Positions 42,523 to 50,907 of a stretch of 64,000 nt of DNA are shown here, one piece after another. The translations under genes and the position numbers were made by a program. Under the pieces are notes generated by a model. The model worked only from the letters and a program-made list of their open reading frames with translations. It was not told where the DNA came from and searched no databases. Source of the stretch: Nonomuraea angiospora (GTDB taxonomy: Bacteria > Actinomycetota > Actinomycetes > Streptosporangiales > Streptosporangiaceae); assembly GCF_014873145.1 (NCBI RefSeq), contig NZ_JADBEK010000001.1:4216001-4280000 (forward strand), read 5' to 3'. Position 1 is the stretch's first letter. The number at the start of each line of letters is the position of its first letter.

Positions 42523-43896
42523 TTATGACGCGGCTCCCTCCATAGTGCCTGCTGCGCGGGACTGGGCAAAACGGGGGGCCAGCAGAAAGGCCACGGCCGC
42601 GAGCACGGCGGTGAAGGACAGGCCGATCGCGTAGTTCTCGGCGGTGGCGGTGAACAGGGCGCCGCTGATCGCGACGGCCACCACGGTGAAGACCGACTCG
42701 CCCACGCCGACGGCCGCGGTGTTCTGCCCCTCCTCGCCCTCCTTGGACATCTCCAGCACCAGTACGGACACCGTCGGGTGCAGCGCGCCGATGCCGAGCC
42801 CGGCGATCGCCATGGCCACGAACGCGAGCGCCAGCGGCATGGAGTCGATGAGCACGAGCGTCACCAGCGCGATGCCGACGGTCAGCATGGCGGCGCCGCC
42901 GCGGATGGCGGCCAGGTGGCTGATCGTGCCGCGGCCCTTGATCCAGGAGCCGGTGGACCAGCCGAGGGCCCCGACGGTGAGCACGAGGCCCGCGCCGGTG
43001 GGGGTCAGGCCGCGCTCGTTGATCAGCATGAGCGGGATGAGCACCTGGGCGGCCGTCAGCGAGCCGAAGGCCAGGCCGCGCAGCACGGGCGCGGTCGGCA
43101 GGCCGGGGGCGGCCCTGAGCGAGCCGGGCAGCAGCAGCCTGGGCAGGGCCACGGCCAGCAGCACGATGCCCGCGAGGAGCAGGGGCAGGCCCCCGAGCCC
43201 GAGCGCGCTGCCGTACTGGATCAGGGCCGCGGCCACGGCGGTCAGCGTGGCCCAGACGAGCTTGCGGCCGAGGCCGGGGGCGGGCGCGGCGATGCCGTCG
43301 CTCACCTCGCGCCCCGCGGTGCCGCGCCAGAGCAGCAGCGCCGACGGGATGACGATCAGGGAGACGCCGATGAAGATCCACCGCCAGTCGATGTTCTGGG
43401 CCACGAACCCGGCGATGGCCGGGCCGACCATGGACGGCACCACCCACGCCGCCGAGAACAGGGCGAACACCTTGGGATGCAGGCTTCCCGGATAGACCCG
43501 GGCGACCAGCACGTACAGCGACACCTGGATCAATCCCGCCCCGAGCCCTTGCACGAACCGGCCCGCGACGAACACCTCCATGCTCGGCGCGAACCCGGCC
43601 AGCAGCAGCCCGGCCACGAAGCCCGCCACGCCGGCCGCGATCGGCGGCAGCGGGCCGCGCACGTCGCTCCACCGCCCGCCCAGGACCGTCGCGATCACGC
43701 TCGCCGCCAGGGTGGCGCTGAAGGCCAGGTTGTACAGGTGCATCCCGCCCAACTCGCGGGCCACCACGGGCATCGCCGTGGCCACCGCCATCGCCTCGAA
43801 GGCCACCAGCATGACCAGCGCGACCAGCCCGATGCTGATCGCCCGGTACTGCGGCGACACCACGCCCGCCGCGCCTCTCTCAACTGTCGTCGTCAT
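42523..43896 (-). CDS. MFS drug-efflux-type transporter
   Basis: 457 residues from ATG 43896 (MTTTVERG). 14 or 12 hydrophobic segments are seen. Opening ISIGLVALVMLVAFEAMAVATAMPVVAREL and loop GGRWSDVRGP fit the DHA family (multidrug). It ends 12 bases before the MenC-like start, so the two may be cotranscribed. It lies downstream of the TetR gene. Confidence 0.88.
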   Translation of the reverse strand: MTTTVERGAAGVVSPQYRAISIGLVALVMLVAFEAMAVATAMPVVARELGGMHLYNLAFSATLAASVIATVLGGRWSDVRGPLPPIAAGVAGFVAGLLLAGFAPSMEVFVAGRFVQGLGAGLIQVSLYVLVARVYPGSLHPKVFALFSAAWVVPSMVGPAIAGFVAQNIDWRWIFIGVSLIVIPSALLLWRGTAGREVSDGIAAPAPGLGRKLVWATLTAVAAALIQYGSALGLGGLPLLLAGIVLLAVALPRLLLPGSLRAAPGLPTAPVLRGLAFGSLTAAQVLIPLMLINERGLTPTGAGLVLTVGALGWSTGSWIKGRGTISHLAAIRGGAAMLTVGIALVTLVLIDSMPLALAFVAMAIAGLGIGALHPTVSVLVLEMSKEGEEGQNTAAVGVGESVFTVVAVAISGALFTATAENYAIGLSFTAVLAAVAFLLAPRFAQSRAAGTMEGAAS

Positions 43897-43969
43897 ACCG
43901 GGCAAGGTATGGCCAACCCCCACACCGGCGCCTCCGGCGGGGGTCCTATACGGCTCTCGGCCATTGGGC

Positions 43970-44707
43970 CTAGGGCATGCGGGCCTCGATGCCGTCGAGG
44001 AGCAGCTCGAGACCGTACCGGAAGCGTTCCTCGCCGTCGTCGGCGACCAGGTCGTCCACGAACTTGGTGATGTGCGGGAACCGCGCCGCCGGCAGCGCAC
44101 GGTAGTAGCCGGCGATCTGCCCGACGAAGGACTCGAAGTACTCCTGCGGGTCGCTCAGGCCGGCCGCGCGCATCCTGGCGAAGTGGACGGAGCCCTCGTA
44201 CGCGTCGCTGACGACATAGAGGGAGATCCGGTCCATCGACAGGGACGCCTCCCTCGGCGACATGCCGGCCTCGATCAGCAGCCCGAAGACGAACTCGCCC
44301 ATGCGGATCGAGTTCTCCCCCGTGGGGATGTTGGCCAGCGCCACCCGGGCCAGGTCGGTGTGCTTGGCCAGCACCCGGTGCACCTCGACCATGTACTCCC
44401 GCAACTGGTCCTTCCAGCGGCCCGGATCGCGCTCGGGCAGCCGGATCTCGCTGAGCACCCGGTCGTAGATCAGCTCCAGCAACTCGTCCTTGTTGGCGAC
44501 GTGCGCATAGAGGGAGGCGGGCCCCGTGTCGAACTCCTGGGCCACGCGTCTCATGCTCAGCGCGTCGAGCCCTTCGGCGTCGAGGATCCGCAGCCCGGCC
44601 TCGACGATCAGGTCCTGGCTGAGCTGCCGCCTGAGCTGGGCCGGCTTGCGCGACTTACGCCATGGGGGGAGCGGGAGGTCCTCGGTTCCTGCCATGCGAG
44701 CCATCAT
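43970..44707 (-). CDS. TetR-family repressor
   Basis: 245 residues from tandem ATGs at 44707/44704; ATG 44695 is also possible. The HTH is SMRRVAQEFDTGPASLYAHVANKDELL. The C-terminal ligand domain resembles TetR_C of drug-pump regulators. It is divergent from the DHA2 pump, whose promoter carries several palindromes. Local control of both pumps is expected. Confidence 0.92.
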   Translation of the reverse strand: MMARMAGTEDLPLPPWRKSRKPAQLRRQLSQDLIVEAGLRILDAEGLDALSMRRVAQEFDTGPASLYAHVANKDELLELIYDRVLSEIRLPERDPGRWKDQLREYMVEVHRVLAKHTDLARVALANIPTGENSIRMGEFVFGLLIEAGMSPREASLSMDRISLYVVSDAYEGSVHFARMRAAGLSDPQEYFESFVGQIAGYYRALPAARFPHITKFVDDLVADDGEERFRYGLELLLDGIEARMP

Positions 44708-44790
44708 ACGAACACTGTACTTGACACGAACGGTGTTCGCCACTAAAACAGTGTTCGTAGCGAACAGCGTTCGTTAATAGAACACCGTTT
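44708..44790. promoter_or_regulatory. TetR operator array in the divergent promoter
   Basis: ACGAACACTGT (44708-44718) is repeated inverted as ACAGTGTTCGT (44748-44758). CGAACGGTGTTCG (44727-44739) and CGAACAGCGTTCG (44761-44773) are short palindromes of the same GAAC...GTTC type, and AACACCGTT (44781-44789) is a further half-site. All lie between the TetR and DHA2 pump starts. Confidence 0.7.
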
Positions 44791-44804
44791 TAAAGGAGCC
44801 CCCC

Positions 44805-46250
44805 ATGACAGTCACCGCCTCAGCGGCGACGACCGAGACCCAGCCCTACCGCTGGCGCTGGGTCGCACTGTTCGTGATCCTGGCCGCCGAGGTCATGGAT
44901 CTGCTCGACGCGCTCGTCACCACGATCGCCGCCCCCACGATCCAGAAGGAGCTGGGCGGCAGCGACAGCATCGTGCAGTGGCTCGGCGCCGGATACACCC
45001 TGGCCATGGCCGTCGGCCTGATCACCGGCGGGCGCCTCGGCGACCTGTTCGGCAGGAAGCGCATGTTCGTGATCGGCGCGCTGGGCTTCACCGCCGCCTC
45101 GCTGCTGTGCGGCATCGCGATGAGCCCGGAGATGCTGATCGGGAGCCGGGTGCTGCAGGGCCTGTTCGGGGCCGTCATGCTCCCGCAGGGCCTGGGGCTG
45201 ATCAAGGAGATGTTCCCGCCGCAGGACCTGGGCAAGGCTTTCGGCATGTTCGGCCCGGTCATGACGATCTCGTCCGTGGGCGGTCCGGTGCTGGCCGGAT
45301 GGCTGGTCGACGCCGACTTCTTCGGCACGGGCTGGCGCATGATCTTCCTGATCAACCTGCCGCTCGGCCTGGCCGCCGCGCTGGCCGGCATGCGGTTCCT
45401 GCCCGAGTATCGCCTCTCGAACGCCACCAGGCTCGACCTCGTCGGGGTCGTCCTCGTCTCCCTGGCCTCGTTCCTGCTGATCTACCCGCTCATCCAGGGC
45501 CGCGAGCTGGGCTGGCCCGTGTGGACGTTCGTGTCCATGGCCGCCTCGATCGTGATGTTCGCGATCTTCGGCCGGTACGAGTCGCGCCGCGCCAGGTCCG
45601 GCAAGGACCCGCTGGTCACGCCCGGGCTCTTCCGCAAGCGCGCCTTCACCGGCGGTCTGGTCGCCGGCCTGGCCTTCTTCTCCGGCATGATGGGCCTCGG
45701 CCTCGTCTTCAACCTCTACACCCAGCTCGGCCTCGGCTTCACCCCGCTGGAGGCCGGTCTCACCGGGCTGCCGCAGGCGCTCGGCGGCGTCGTCGGCTTC
45801 GGGCTGGCGATGTCCGGCCTGCAGGAGAAGCTGGGCCGCGGCCTGCTGCAGATCGGCACCGTCGTCATGGCCGCGGGCGCGGCCGCGCTCGCCCTGACCA
45901 TCCACCTGGCCGGGGTCGACGTCAGCGGCTGGCAGCTCGCCCCCAGCCTCGCCTTCGTCGGCATCGGGATGGGCCTGACCATGGCCCCGTTCTTCGACAT
46001 CGTGCTCGCCGGCGTCGAGCCGCACGAGTCCGGGTCGGCCTCCGGCACCCTGACCGCGATCCAGCAGCTCGGCGGCGCGCTCGGCACCGCCGTGCTGGGG
46101 ACGCTCTTCTTCAACCTGCTGGCGCGCCAGTGGAGCTTCGGCTCGACGATGCAGGTCACCGTCTGGGTCGAGGTCGGGCTGCTGGCCCTGACGTTCGCCC
46201 TGTCCTACCTCCTGCCGCGCAAGGCCAGGCCGGGCGAGGCCGGCCACTGA
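44805..46250 (+). CDS. DHA2-family (EmrB/QacA) MFS multidrug transporter
   Basis: 481 residues, ATG 44805 with AAAGGAG upstream. Fourteen hydrophobic segments. LLDALVTTIAAPTIQKELG in TM1 (motif D1), GGRLGDLFGRKRMF (motif A) and RVLQGLFGAVMLPQGL (TM4) define the DHA2 family. It is probably drug or antibiotic export, induced through the TetR regulator next to it. Confidence 0.93.
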   Translation: MTVTASAATTETQPYRWRWVALFVILAAEVMDLLDALVTTIAAPTIQKELGGSDSIVQWLGAGYTLAMAVGLITGGRLGDLFGRKRMFVIGALGFTAASLLCGIAMSPEMLIGSRVLQGLFGAVMLPQGLGLIKEMFPPQDLGKAFGMFGPVMTISSVGGPVLAGWLVDADFFGTGWRMIFLINLPLGLAAALAGMRFLPEYRLSNATRLDLVGVVLVSLASFLLIYPLIQGRELGWPVWTFVSMAASIVMFAIFGRYESRRARSGKDPLVTPGLFRKRAFTGGLVAGLAFFSGMMGLGLVFNLYTQLGLGFTPLEAGLTGLPQALGGVVGFGLAMSGLQEKLGRGLLQIGTVVMAAGAAALALTIHLAGVDVSGWQLAPSLAFVGIGMGLTMAPFFDIVLAGVEPHESGSASGTLTAIQQLGGALGTAVLGTLFFNLLARQWSFGSTMQVTVWVEVGLLALTFALSYLLPRKARPGEAGH

Positions 46251-46292
46251 CGCCCCGTGGCGGGGCGCACGGTGAACCGGCCGGGTGACGGC

Positions 46293-47432
46293 TCACACCG
46301 CGAGGTGACGCTCGGCCCACTGCGCGATGTCGCGCCGCTCGATCGCGGCGGCCATCAGGTCGGGGAAGGCGTCGGGCGTGCACGCGAAGGCGGGCACGCC
46401 CATCGCGGCCAGCGCGGCGGCGTTCTCGTGGTCGTAGAACGGCGCGCCCTCGTCAGAGAGCGCCAGCAGCACGATCACCTGGACGCCGGCCTGCGTCATC
46501 GCGGCCACCCGGCGCAGCATCTCCTCCCTGACGCCGCCCTCGTAGAGATCGCTGATCAGGACGAAGATCGAATCGGTGGGCCGGGTGATGAGGCCCTGGG
46601 AGTAGGCGATGGCCCGGTTGATGTCGGTGCCGCCCCCGAGCTGGGTGCCGAACAGCAGCTCCACCGGATCGTGCAGCTGGTCGGTGAGGTCCACCACCGC
46701 CGTGTCGAACACCACCAGGGACGTCTTCAGCGACCGCATCGAGGCCAGCACCGCCCCGAACACGCTCGAATAGACCACCGAGGCCGCCATCGACCCGCTC
46801 TGGTCGATGCAGAGCACCACCTCGCGCTGCACCGACCGCTGCCTGCGGGCGTAGCCGACGAGCCGCGACGGGACGACGGTGTTCTTCTCCGGCAGGTAGT
46901 TCTTGAGATTGGCCCTGATCGTCCGGTCCCAGTCGATGTCGGCCACCCGCTTGGGGCGGTGCGTCCTGGCCGAGCGGTCGAGCGCGCCGGTCACGGCGGC
47001 CCTGGTCTTCTGGGCCAGCCTGCGTTCGAGCTCGTCCACCACCTTGCGCACCACGGCCCTGGCCGACTCGCGGGCCTGGTCGGGCATGACGCGGTTGAGC
47101 GCGAGCAGCGTGCCGACGAGGTGCACGTCCGGCTCGACCGCCTCCAGCATCTCGGGCTCCAGCAGGAGCCGGGTGAGATTGAGCTTCTCGATGGCGTCCT
47201 TCTGCATGACCTGGACGACCGTGGAGGGGAAGTACGCGCGGATGTCGCCGAGCCAGCGGGCCACGCGGGGCGCGGACGCGCCGAGCCCGCCCTCCCTGCC
47301 GCCCTGGTCGTAGACCGCCGACAGCGCGGCGTCCATCCGCGAGTCCAGGCCCTCCAGCCCGAGCCCGGTGCCGTCGGCGTCGCCGCCGCCCAGCACCAGC
47401 CGCCACCTGCGCAGGCGCTCGTCGTCGGTCAT
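46293..47432 (-). CDS. VWA-domain protein (CoxE-like), last gene of the MoxR operon
   Basis: 379 residues; ATG 47432 overlaps the DUF5682 stop (ATGA). The C-terminal half is a von Willebrand A domain with the MIDAS residues DQSGSMAAS, a Thr in LGGGTDINRA and Asp in ISDLYEGG. The N-terminal half is helical (ESARAVVRKVVDELERRL). MoxR ATPases act with VWA partners in assembly and remodelling of proteins; here the two genes share an operon. Function of this particular set is not established. Confidence 0.92.
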   Translation of the reverse strand: MTDDERLRRWRLVLGGGDADGTGLGLEGLDSRMDAALSAVYDQGGREGGLGASAPRVARWLGDIRAYFPSTVVQVMQKDAIEKLNLTRLLLEPEMLEAVEPDVHLVGTLLALNRVMPDQARESARAVVRKVVDELERRLAQKTRAAVTGALDRSARTHRPKRVADIDWDRTIRANLKNYLPEKNTVVPSRLVGYARRQRSVQREVVLCIDQSGSMAASVVYSSVFGAVLASMRSLKTSLVVFDTAVVDLTDQLHDPVELLFGTQLGGGTDINRAIAYSQGLITRPTDSIFVLISDLYEGGVREEMLRRVAAMTQAGVQVIVLLALSDEGAPFYDHENAAALAAMGVPAFACTPDAFPDLMAAAIERRDIAQWAERHLAV

Positions 47433-49846
47433 CCGTCCTCCTTTCCGAGGATCGCCAGCACGGTCGCGACGGCCGCCGCCGCGCGCTGCTCGTCCACGTC
47501 CTGCCGCCCTTCCCGCGCGCCGCTCCCGGCCGAGCGGACGCGCTCCCCGATCGCCCTGCGCTCGGGCGCGGCGAACCCGCCGAACGTACGGCGCAGCAGC
47601 GGCAGCACGTCGGTGAACTGCTCGCCGGACAGCCCCGTGAGCCACCCGTCCACCAGGCTCAGCAGCCGCGGATCGTGCACCAGCAGCAGCCCGCCGCCCG
47701 CCAGGAACCCCTCGACCCACGCCGCCGCCCTGGCCGGGACCTGCCCCCTGGACATCGCCCTGGCCATGCGGTCGCCCGCGTCGTCGAGCTCCCCCGCGTC
47801 GAGCAGGATCCTGGTGAGCCGCCCCTCGATGAGCCCGTGCAGGTCCTGCCGGTCACTGACGCCCCGCAGGGTGACCAGCCACCGGCTCCGCGGCGACACC
47901 TCCTCGCCGGTGCCGTCCGTCTCCAGGAGCGCGACGGCCGCGTGCACGGCGTCCACGTGCTTGAGCAGGCCGGCCGCCGCGTCGTCGTCCAGCCCCGTCA
48001 CCGCGACCGGCAGCCCCACGCGGATCCGCTCCAGCATCGAACGGACGATCACCGCCAGCCCCTCGGCCGGGGTGCCGCGCACGTCGCCGTAGCGGTGGGC
48101 GCGCACCATCGCGGGCAGCGCCGCCATCAGGTGCGTCACGTCGGTGTCCAGCGCCGCCCTGGCCGACAGCGCCGCCAGCACCTCGGGCAGCGCCTGCGGC
48201 AGGTCGGCCAGCAGGCACCGCTCGACCAGCGAGGTCAGCTCCGCCAGGGCCGTCCGGTCCGTCGCGGCCAGGTCCCTGGCCCGCTGCGCCGCCGCCCCGG
48301 CCACGGTGGTGCCCAGCGCGGCCTGCTCGATGAGCGCCAGGTCGTGCTCGGGCCGCCACCGCAGCGTCCACGTCTCCCTGAACGTGCCCTTCCCGCGCGA
48401 CTCGCCCAGCGTGCCCCAGTCGACGCCGAGCAGCCCGAGCCGGTGGAGCAGGTGGCTGCGGTCGAGGTCGAGCGGCTTGCGCAGGTCGAGGTCGATCTCG
48501 CGGTCGAGCGCCTCCGGCCTGAGCCGCAGGCGCCGCTGCTGATCGCGCAGGTCCCGCTGGAGCGGCACCATCGGGGTGCCGTCACTGACCTGGCCGAGCC
48601 GGTCGCCGACGACCATGCGCCGCTGGATCAGCTCCACGGCCAGGTCGTCGCCCTCGCACAGCACGGCCCTGGCCGCCTCGGTGACCTCGCCGAGCCCGGC
48701 CAGGGGCCTGCCGCGCAGGGCGGCCAGGGTGTGCGCGAGGCGTACGGACTCGATGACGTGCGCGGACGACACCGCCAGCCCCTCCTCGCGCAGCACCGCG
48801 GCGGCCTCGGCCAGCCACCGCTCCACGGGCCGGTCGGTCGCCCCGAACAGGTGGTGGTACCAGCCGGGCGAGGTGATCCCCGCGCCGTAGCCGCTCCACG
48901 ACGCCAGCCGCCCGTACGTCCACGGCACCCACGTCAGCTCGGCCTTCACCTTGGGCAGCCCGCGCAGGATCGCGTTGTCCTTGGCGGCGGACGGGAGCGG
49001 GCCGGTCAGCGCCGGGACGTGCCAGGCCCCGCAGATCACCGCGATCCGCCCGTAGCCCTCCTTGAGGGCCGCGCGCAGGGTCTTGCGCATGTACGCCTCG
49101 CGCCTGGCCTCCCGCTCGTCCGGCTCGTAGCCCTCGCGTACGGCGGCCATGGCCTCGGCGATCACCTCGAAAGGCGTGTCGCCGCGGTGCTCGACGACGT
49201 CCTCCCACCAGCGTTCGGGGTCGTCGTATCCGGCGGCCGCGGCGAGCGAGCCGATGGGGTCGGCCCGCAGACCGGACGTGCCGCCGCCCCGGCCTTCGTC
49301 CTCGTCCTCGGTCTCGCCCCGCTCTTCGCCCCGCTCTTGGTCCCGCTCTTCGCTCTCCGCCAGGGAATGGGCCGCCGGGAGGTCGCAGAAGCGCACCGGG
49401 ACGCCGGTCGCGGTGCCGTACAGGATGGCCTGCCATTCGGGCGAGAACGCGGCGAACGGCCAGAACGCGGCCTTCGCGGGCGCCCCCGGCACGTGGGCCA
49501 GCAGAGCGACGGGCGGCTCCAGCTCGGGCGCGAGCGTGACGAGCGGGTCGGCCTCGGGCGGGCCCTCGATGAGGATGGCGTCGGGGCGCAGGCGTTCGAG
49601 CTCCTGCCGCACGGCCCGCGCGGACCCCGGCCCGTGGTGCCGCACGCCGAGCACCGACACGATCGGCCCACCCGCGACACCGGGACCCGAGACGGCCGAC
49701 CGGCCGCCGACGCCGGGGAGGACCGTGGCGGCCTGCCTGCCCGCGGCACCGGGACCTGGGACGGTCGGCCCGCCCGCGACACCGGCACCCGAGACGGCCG
49801 GCTCGCCCGCGACACCCGGGACACCCGGGACCGGGAGGATGCTCAT
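47429..49846 (-). CDS. DUF5682-family protein with N-terminal repeat extension
   Basis: 805 residues; ATG 49846 overlaps the MoxR stop (ATGA). The family core begins near residue 65 (VLGVRHHGPGSARAVRQ). Motifs: RHHGPGS (69-75), LIEGPPE (92-98), WWEDVVEH (213-220) and CGAWHVPALTG (272-282). The spaced G-x-x-H, Glu and G-x-W-H pattern resembles the TraB/Tiki/EreA-type hydrolase superfamily, but this is my inference. The long C-terminal part is helical. The first about 62 residues are Gly/Pro/Val repeats not expected in the family; GTG inside the VSVLGVRHH region is an alternative start. A charged insert (residues 163-190, Glu/Arg/Asp) is also present. Confidence 0.85.
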   Translation of the reverse strand: MSILPVPGVPGVAGEPAVSGAGVAGGPTVPGPGAAGRQAATVLPGVGGRSAVSGPGVAGGPIVSVLGVRHHGPGSARAVRQELERLRPDAILIEGPPEADPLVTLAPELEPPVALLAHVPGAPAKAAFWPFAAFSPEWQAILYGTATGVPVRFCDLPAAHSLAESEERDQERGEERGETEDEDEGRGGGTSGLRADPIGSLAAAAGYDDPERWWEDVVEHRGDTPFEVIAEAMAAVREGYEPDEREARREAYMRKTLRAALKEGYGRIAVICGAWHVPALTGPLPSAAKDNAILRGLPKVKAELTWVPWTYGRLASWSGYGAGITSPGWYHHLFGATDRPVERWLAEAAAVLREEGLAVSSAHVIESVRLAHTLAALRGRPLAGLGEVTEAARAVLCEGDDLAVELIQRRMVVGDRLGQVSDGTPMVPLQRDLRDQQRRLRLRPEALDREIDLDLRKPLDLDRSHLLHRLGLLGVDWGTLGESRGKGTFRETWTLRWRPEHDLALIEQAALGTTVAGAAAQRARDLAATDRTALAELTSLVERCLLADLPQALPEVLAALSARAALDTDVTHLMAALPAMVRAHRYGDVRGTPAEGLAVIVRSMLERIRVGLPVAVTGLDDDAAAGLLKHVDAVHAAVALLETDGTGEEVSPRSRWLVTLRGVSDRQDLHGLIEGRLTRILLDAGELDDAGDRMARAMSRGQVPARAAAWVEGFLAGGGLLLVHDPRLLSLVDGWLTGLSGEQFTDVLPLLRRTFGGFAAPERRAIGERVRSAGSGAREGRQDVDEQRAAAAVATVLAILGKEDG
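49656..49830 (-). repeat. About 33-bp tandem repeats in the DUF5682 N-terminus
   Basis: Units starting with CCCGCG(A/G)CACCGG recur near 49669, 49740, 49773 and 49807 and encode Gly/Pro/Val/Ala-rich peptides (PGVAGGPTV type). Confidence 0.7.
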
Positions 49847-50907
49847 GACACCTCGCGGCAGGCGCGGTAGAAGTCGCGCCAGTCGGAGCGCTCGCGCACC
49901 ACGGTCTCGAGGTATTCGCGCCACACCACCCGGTCGGAGACCGGCTCCTGGACGACGGCTCCCACGATCCCGGCCGCCACGTCGGAGGGCCGCAGCACGC
50001 CGTCGCCGAAGTGGGCCGCCAGGGCGATGCCGCTGGTGAGCACCGAGATGGCCTCGGCCGTGGACAGGGTGCCGCTGGGCGACTTGACCTTGGTGCGCCC
50101 GTCCTCGGTGACGCCGGTGCGCAGCTCGCGGAACACCGTCACCACCCGCCGGATCTCGGCCAGCCCGGTCGTCGTCTCCGGCAGCTCCAGGGCGCGGCCG
50201 AGCTGGGTGACGCGGCGCGCGACGATGTCCACCTCCTCCTCGGCGGTGGCCGGGACCGGCAGCACGACCGTGTTGAACCGGCGGCGCAGAGCGCTGGACA
50301 GCTCGTTGACGCCCCGGTCGCGGTCGTTGGCCGTGGCGATCACGTTGAAGCCGCGCTCGGCCTGGACCTCGCGGTTGAGCTCGGGGATCGGCAGCGTCTT
50401 CTCCGACAGCACGGTGATCAGGGCGTCCTGCACGTCGGAGGGCATCCGGGTGAGCTCCTCGACGCGGGCGACCCGGCCCTCGGCCATCGCGCGCATCACG
50501 GGCGACGGGGTCAGCGCCTCGATCGAGGGGCCCTCGGCCAGCAGCCTGGCGTAGTTCCAGCCGTAGCGGATGGCCTCCTCGGCGGTGCCCGCGGTGCCCT
50601 GCACGAGCAGCGTCGAGTCGCCGCTGATGGCGGCGGCCAGGTGTTCGGACAGCCAGGTCTTCGCCGTGCCGGGCACGCCGAGCAGCAGCAGCGCGCGGTC
50701 GGTGGCCAGCGTGGCGACGGCCACCTCGACGATGCGGCGCGCGCCCACGTATTTGGGGGTGATGCGGTCTCCGTCGCCCAGGATGTACGTGGTCACGGCC
50801 CACGGGGAGAGCTTCCAGCCGGGCGGCCTGGGCCGGTCGTCGTCCTTGGCCAGGAAGGCCAGCTCCTCGGCGTACTGGTCTTCCGCGTGCGGACGCAGAA
50901 CAGTCAT
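49843..50907 (-). CDS. MoxR-family AAA ATPase
   Basis: 354 residues; ATG 50907 overlaps the DUF5691 stop (ATGA). Walker A is GVPGTAKTWLSEHL; the Walker B region reads ARVEELTRMP, with Glu where Asp is usual (LDEINR). Sensor 1 is VIATANDRDRG and the Arg finger region is SSALRRRFNTV. It belongs to AAA_5/MoxR. It presumably remodels a client in concert with the VWA and DUF5682/DUF5691 proteins. Confidence 0.93.
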   Translation of the reverse strand: MTVLRPHAEDQYAEELAFLAKDDDRPRPPGWKLSPWAVTTYILGDGDRITPKYVGARRIVEVAVATLATDRALLLLGVPGTAKTWLSEHLAAAISGDSTLLVQGTAGTAEEAIRYGWNYARLLAEGPSIEALTPSPVMRAMAEGRVARVEELTRMPSDVQDALITVLSEKTLPIPELNREVQAERGFNVIATANDRDRGVNELSSALRRRFNTVVLPVPATAEEEVDIVARRVTQLGRALELPETTTGLAEIRRVVTVFRELRTGVTEDGRTKVKSPSGTLSTAEAISVLTSGIALAAHFGDGVLRPSDVAAGIVGAVVQEPVSDRVVWREYLETVVRERSDWRDFYRACREVS

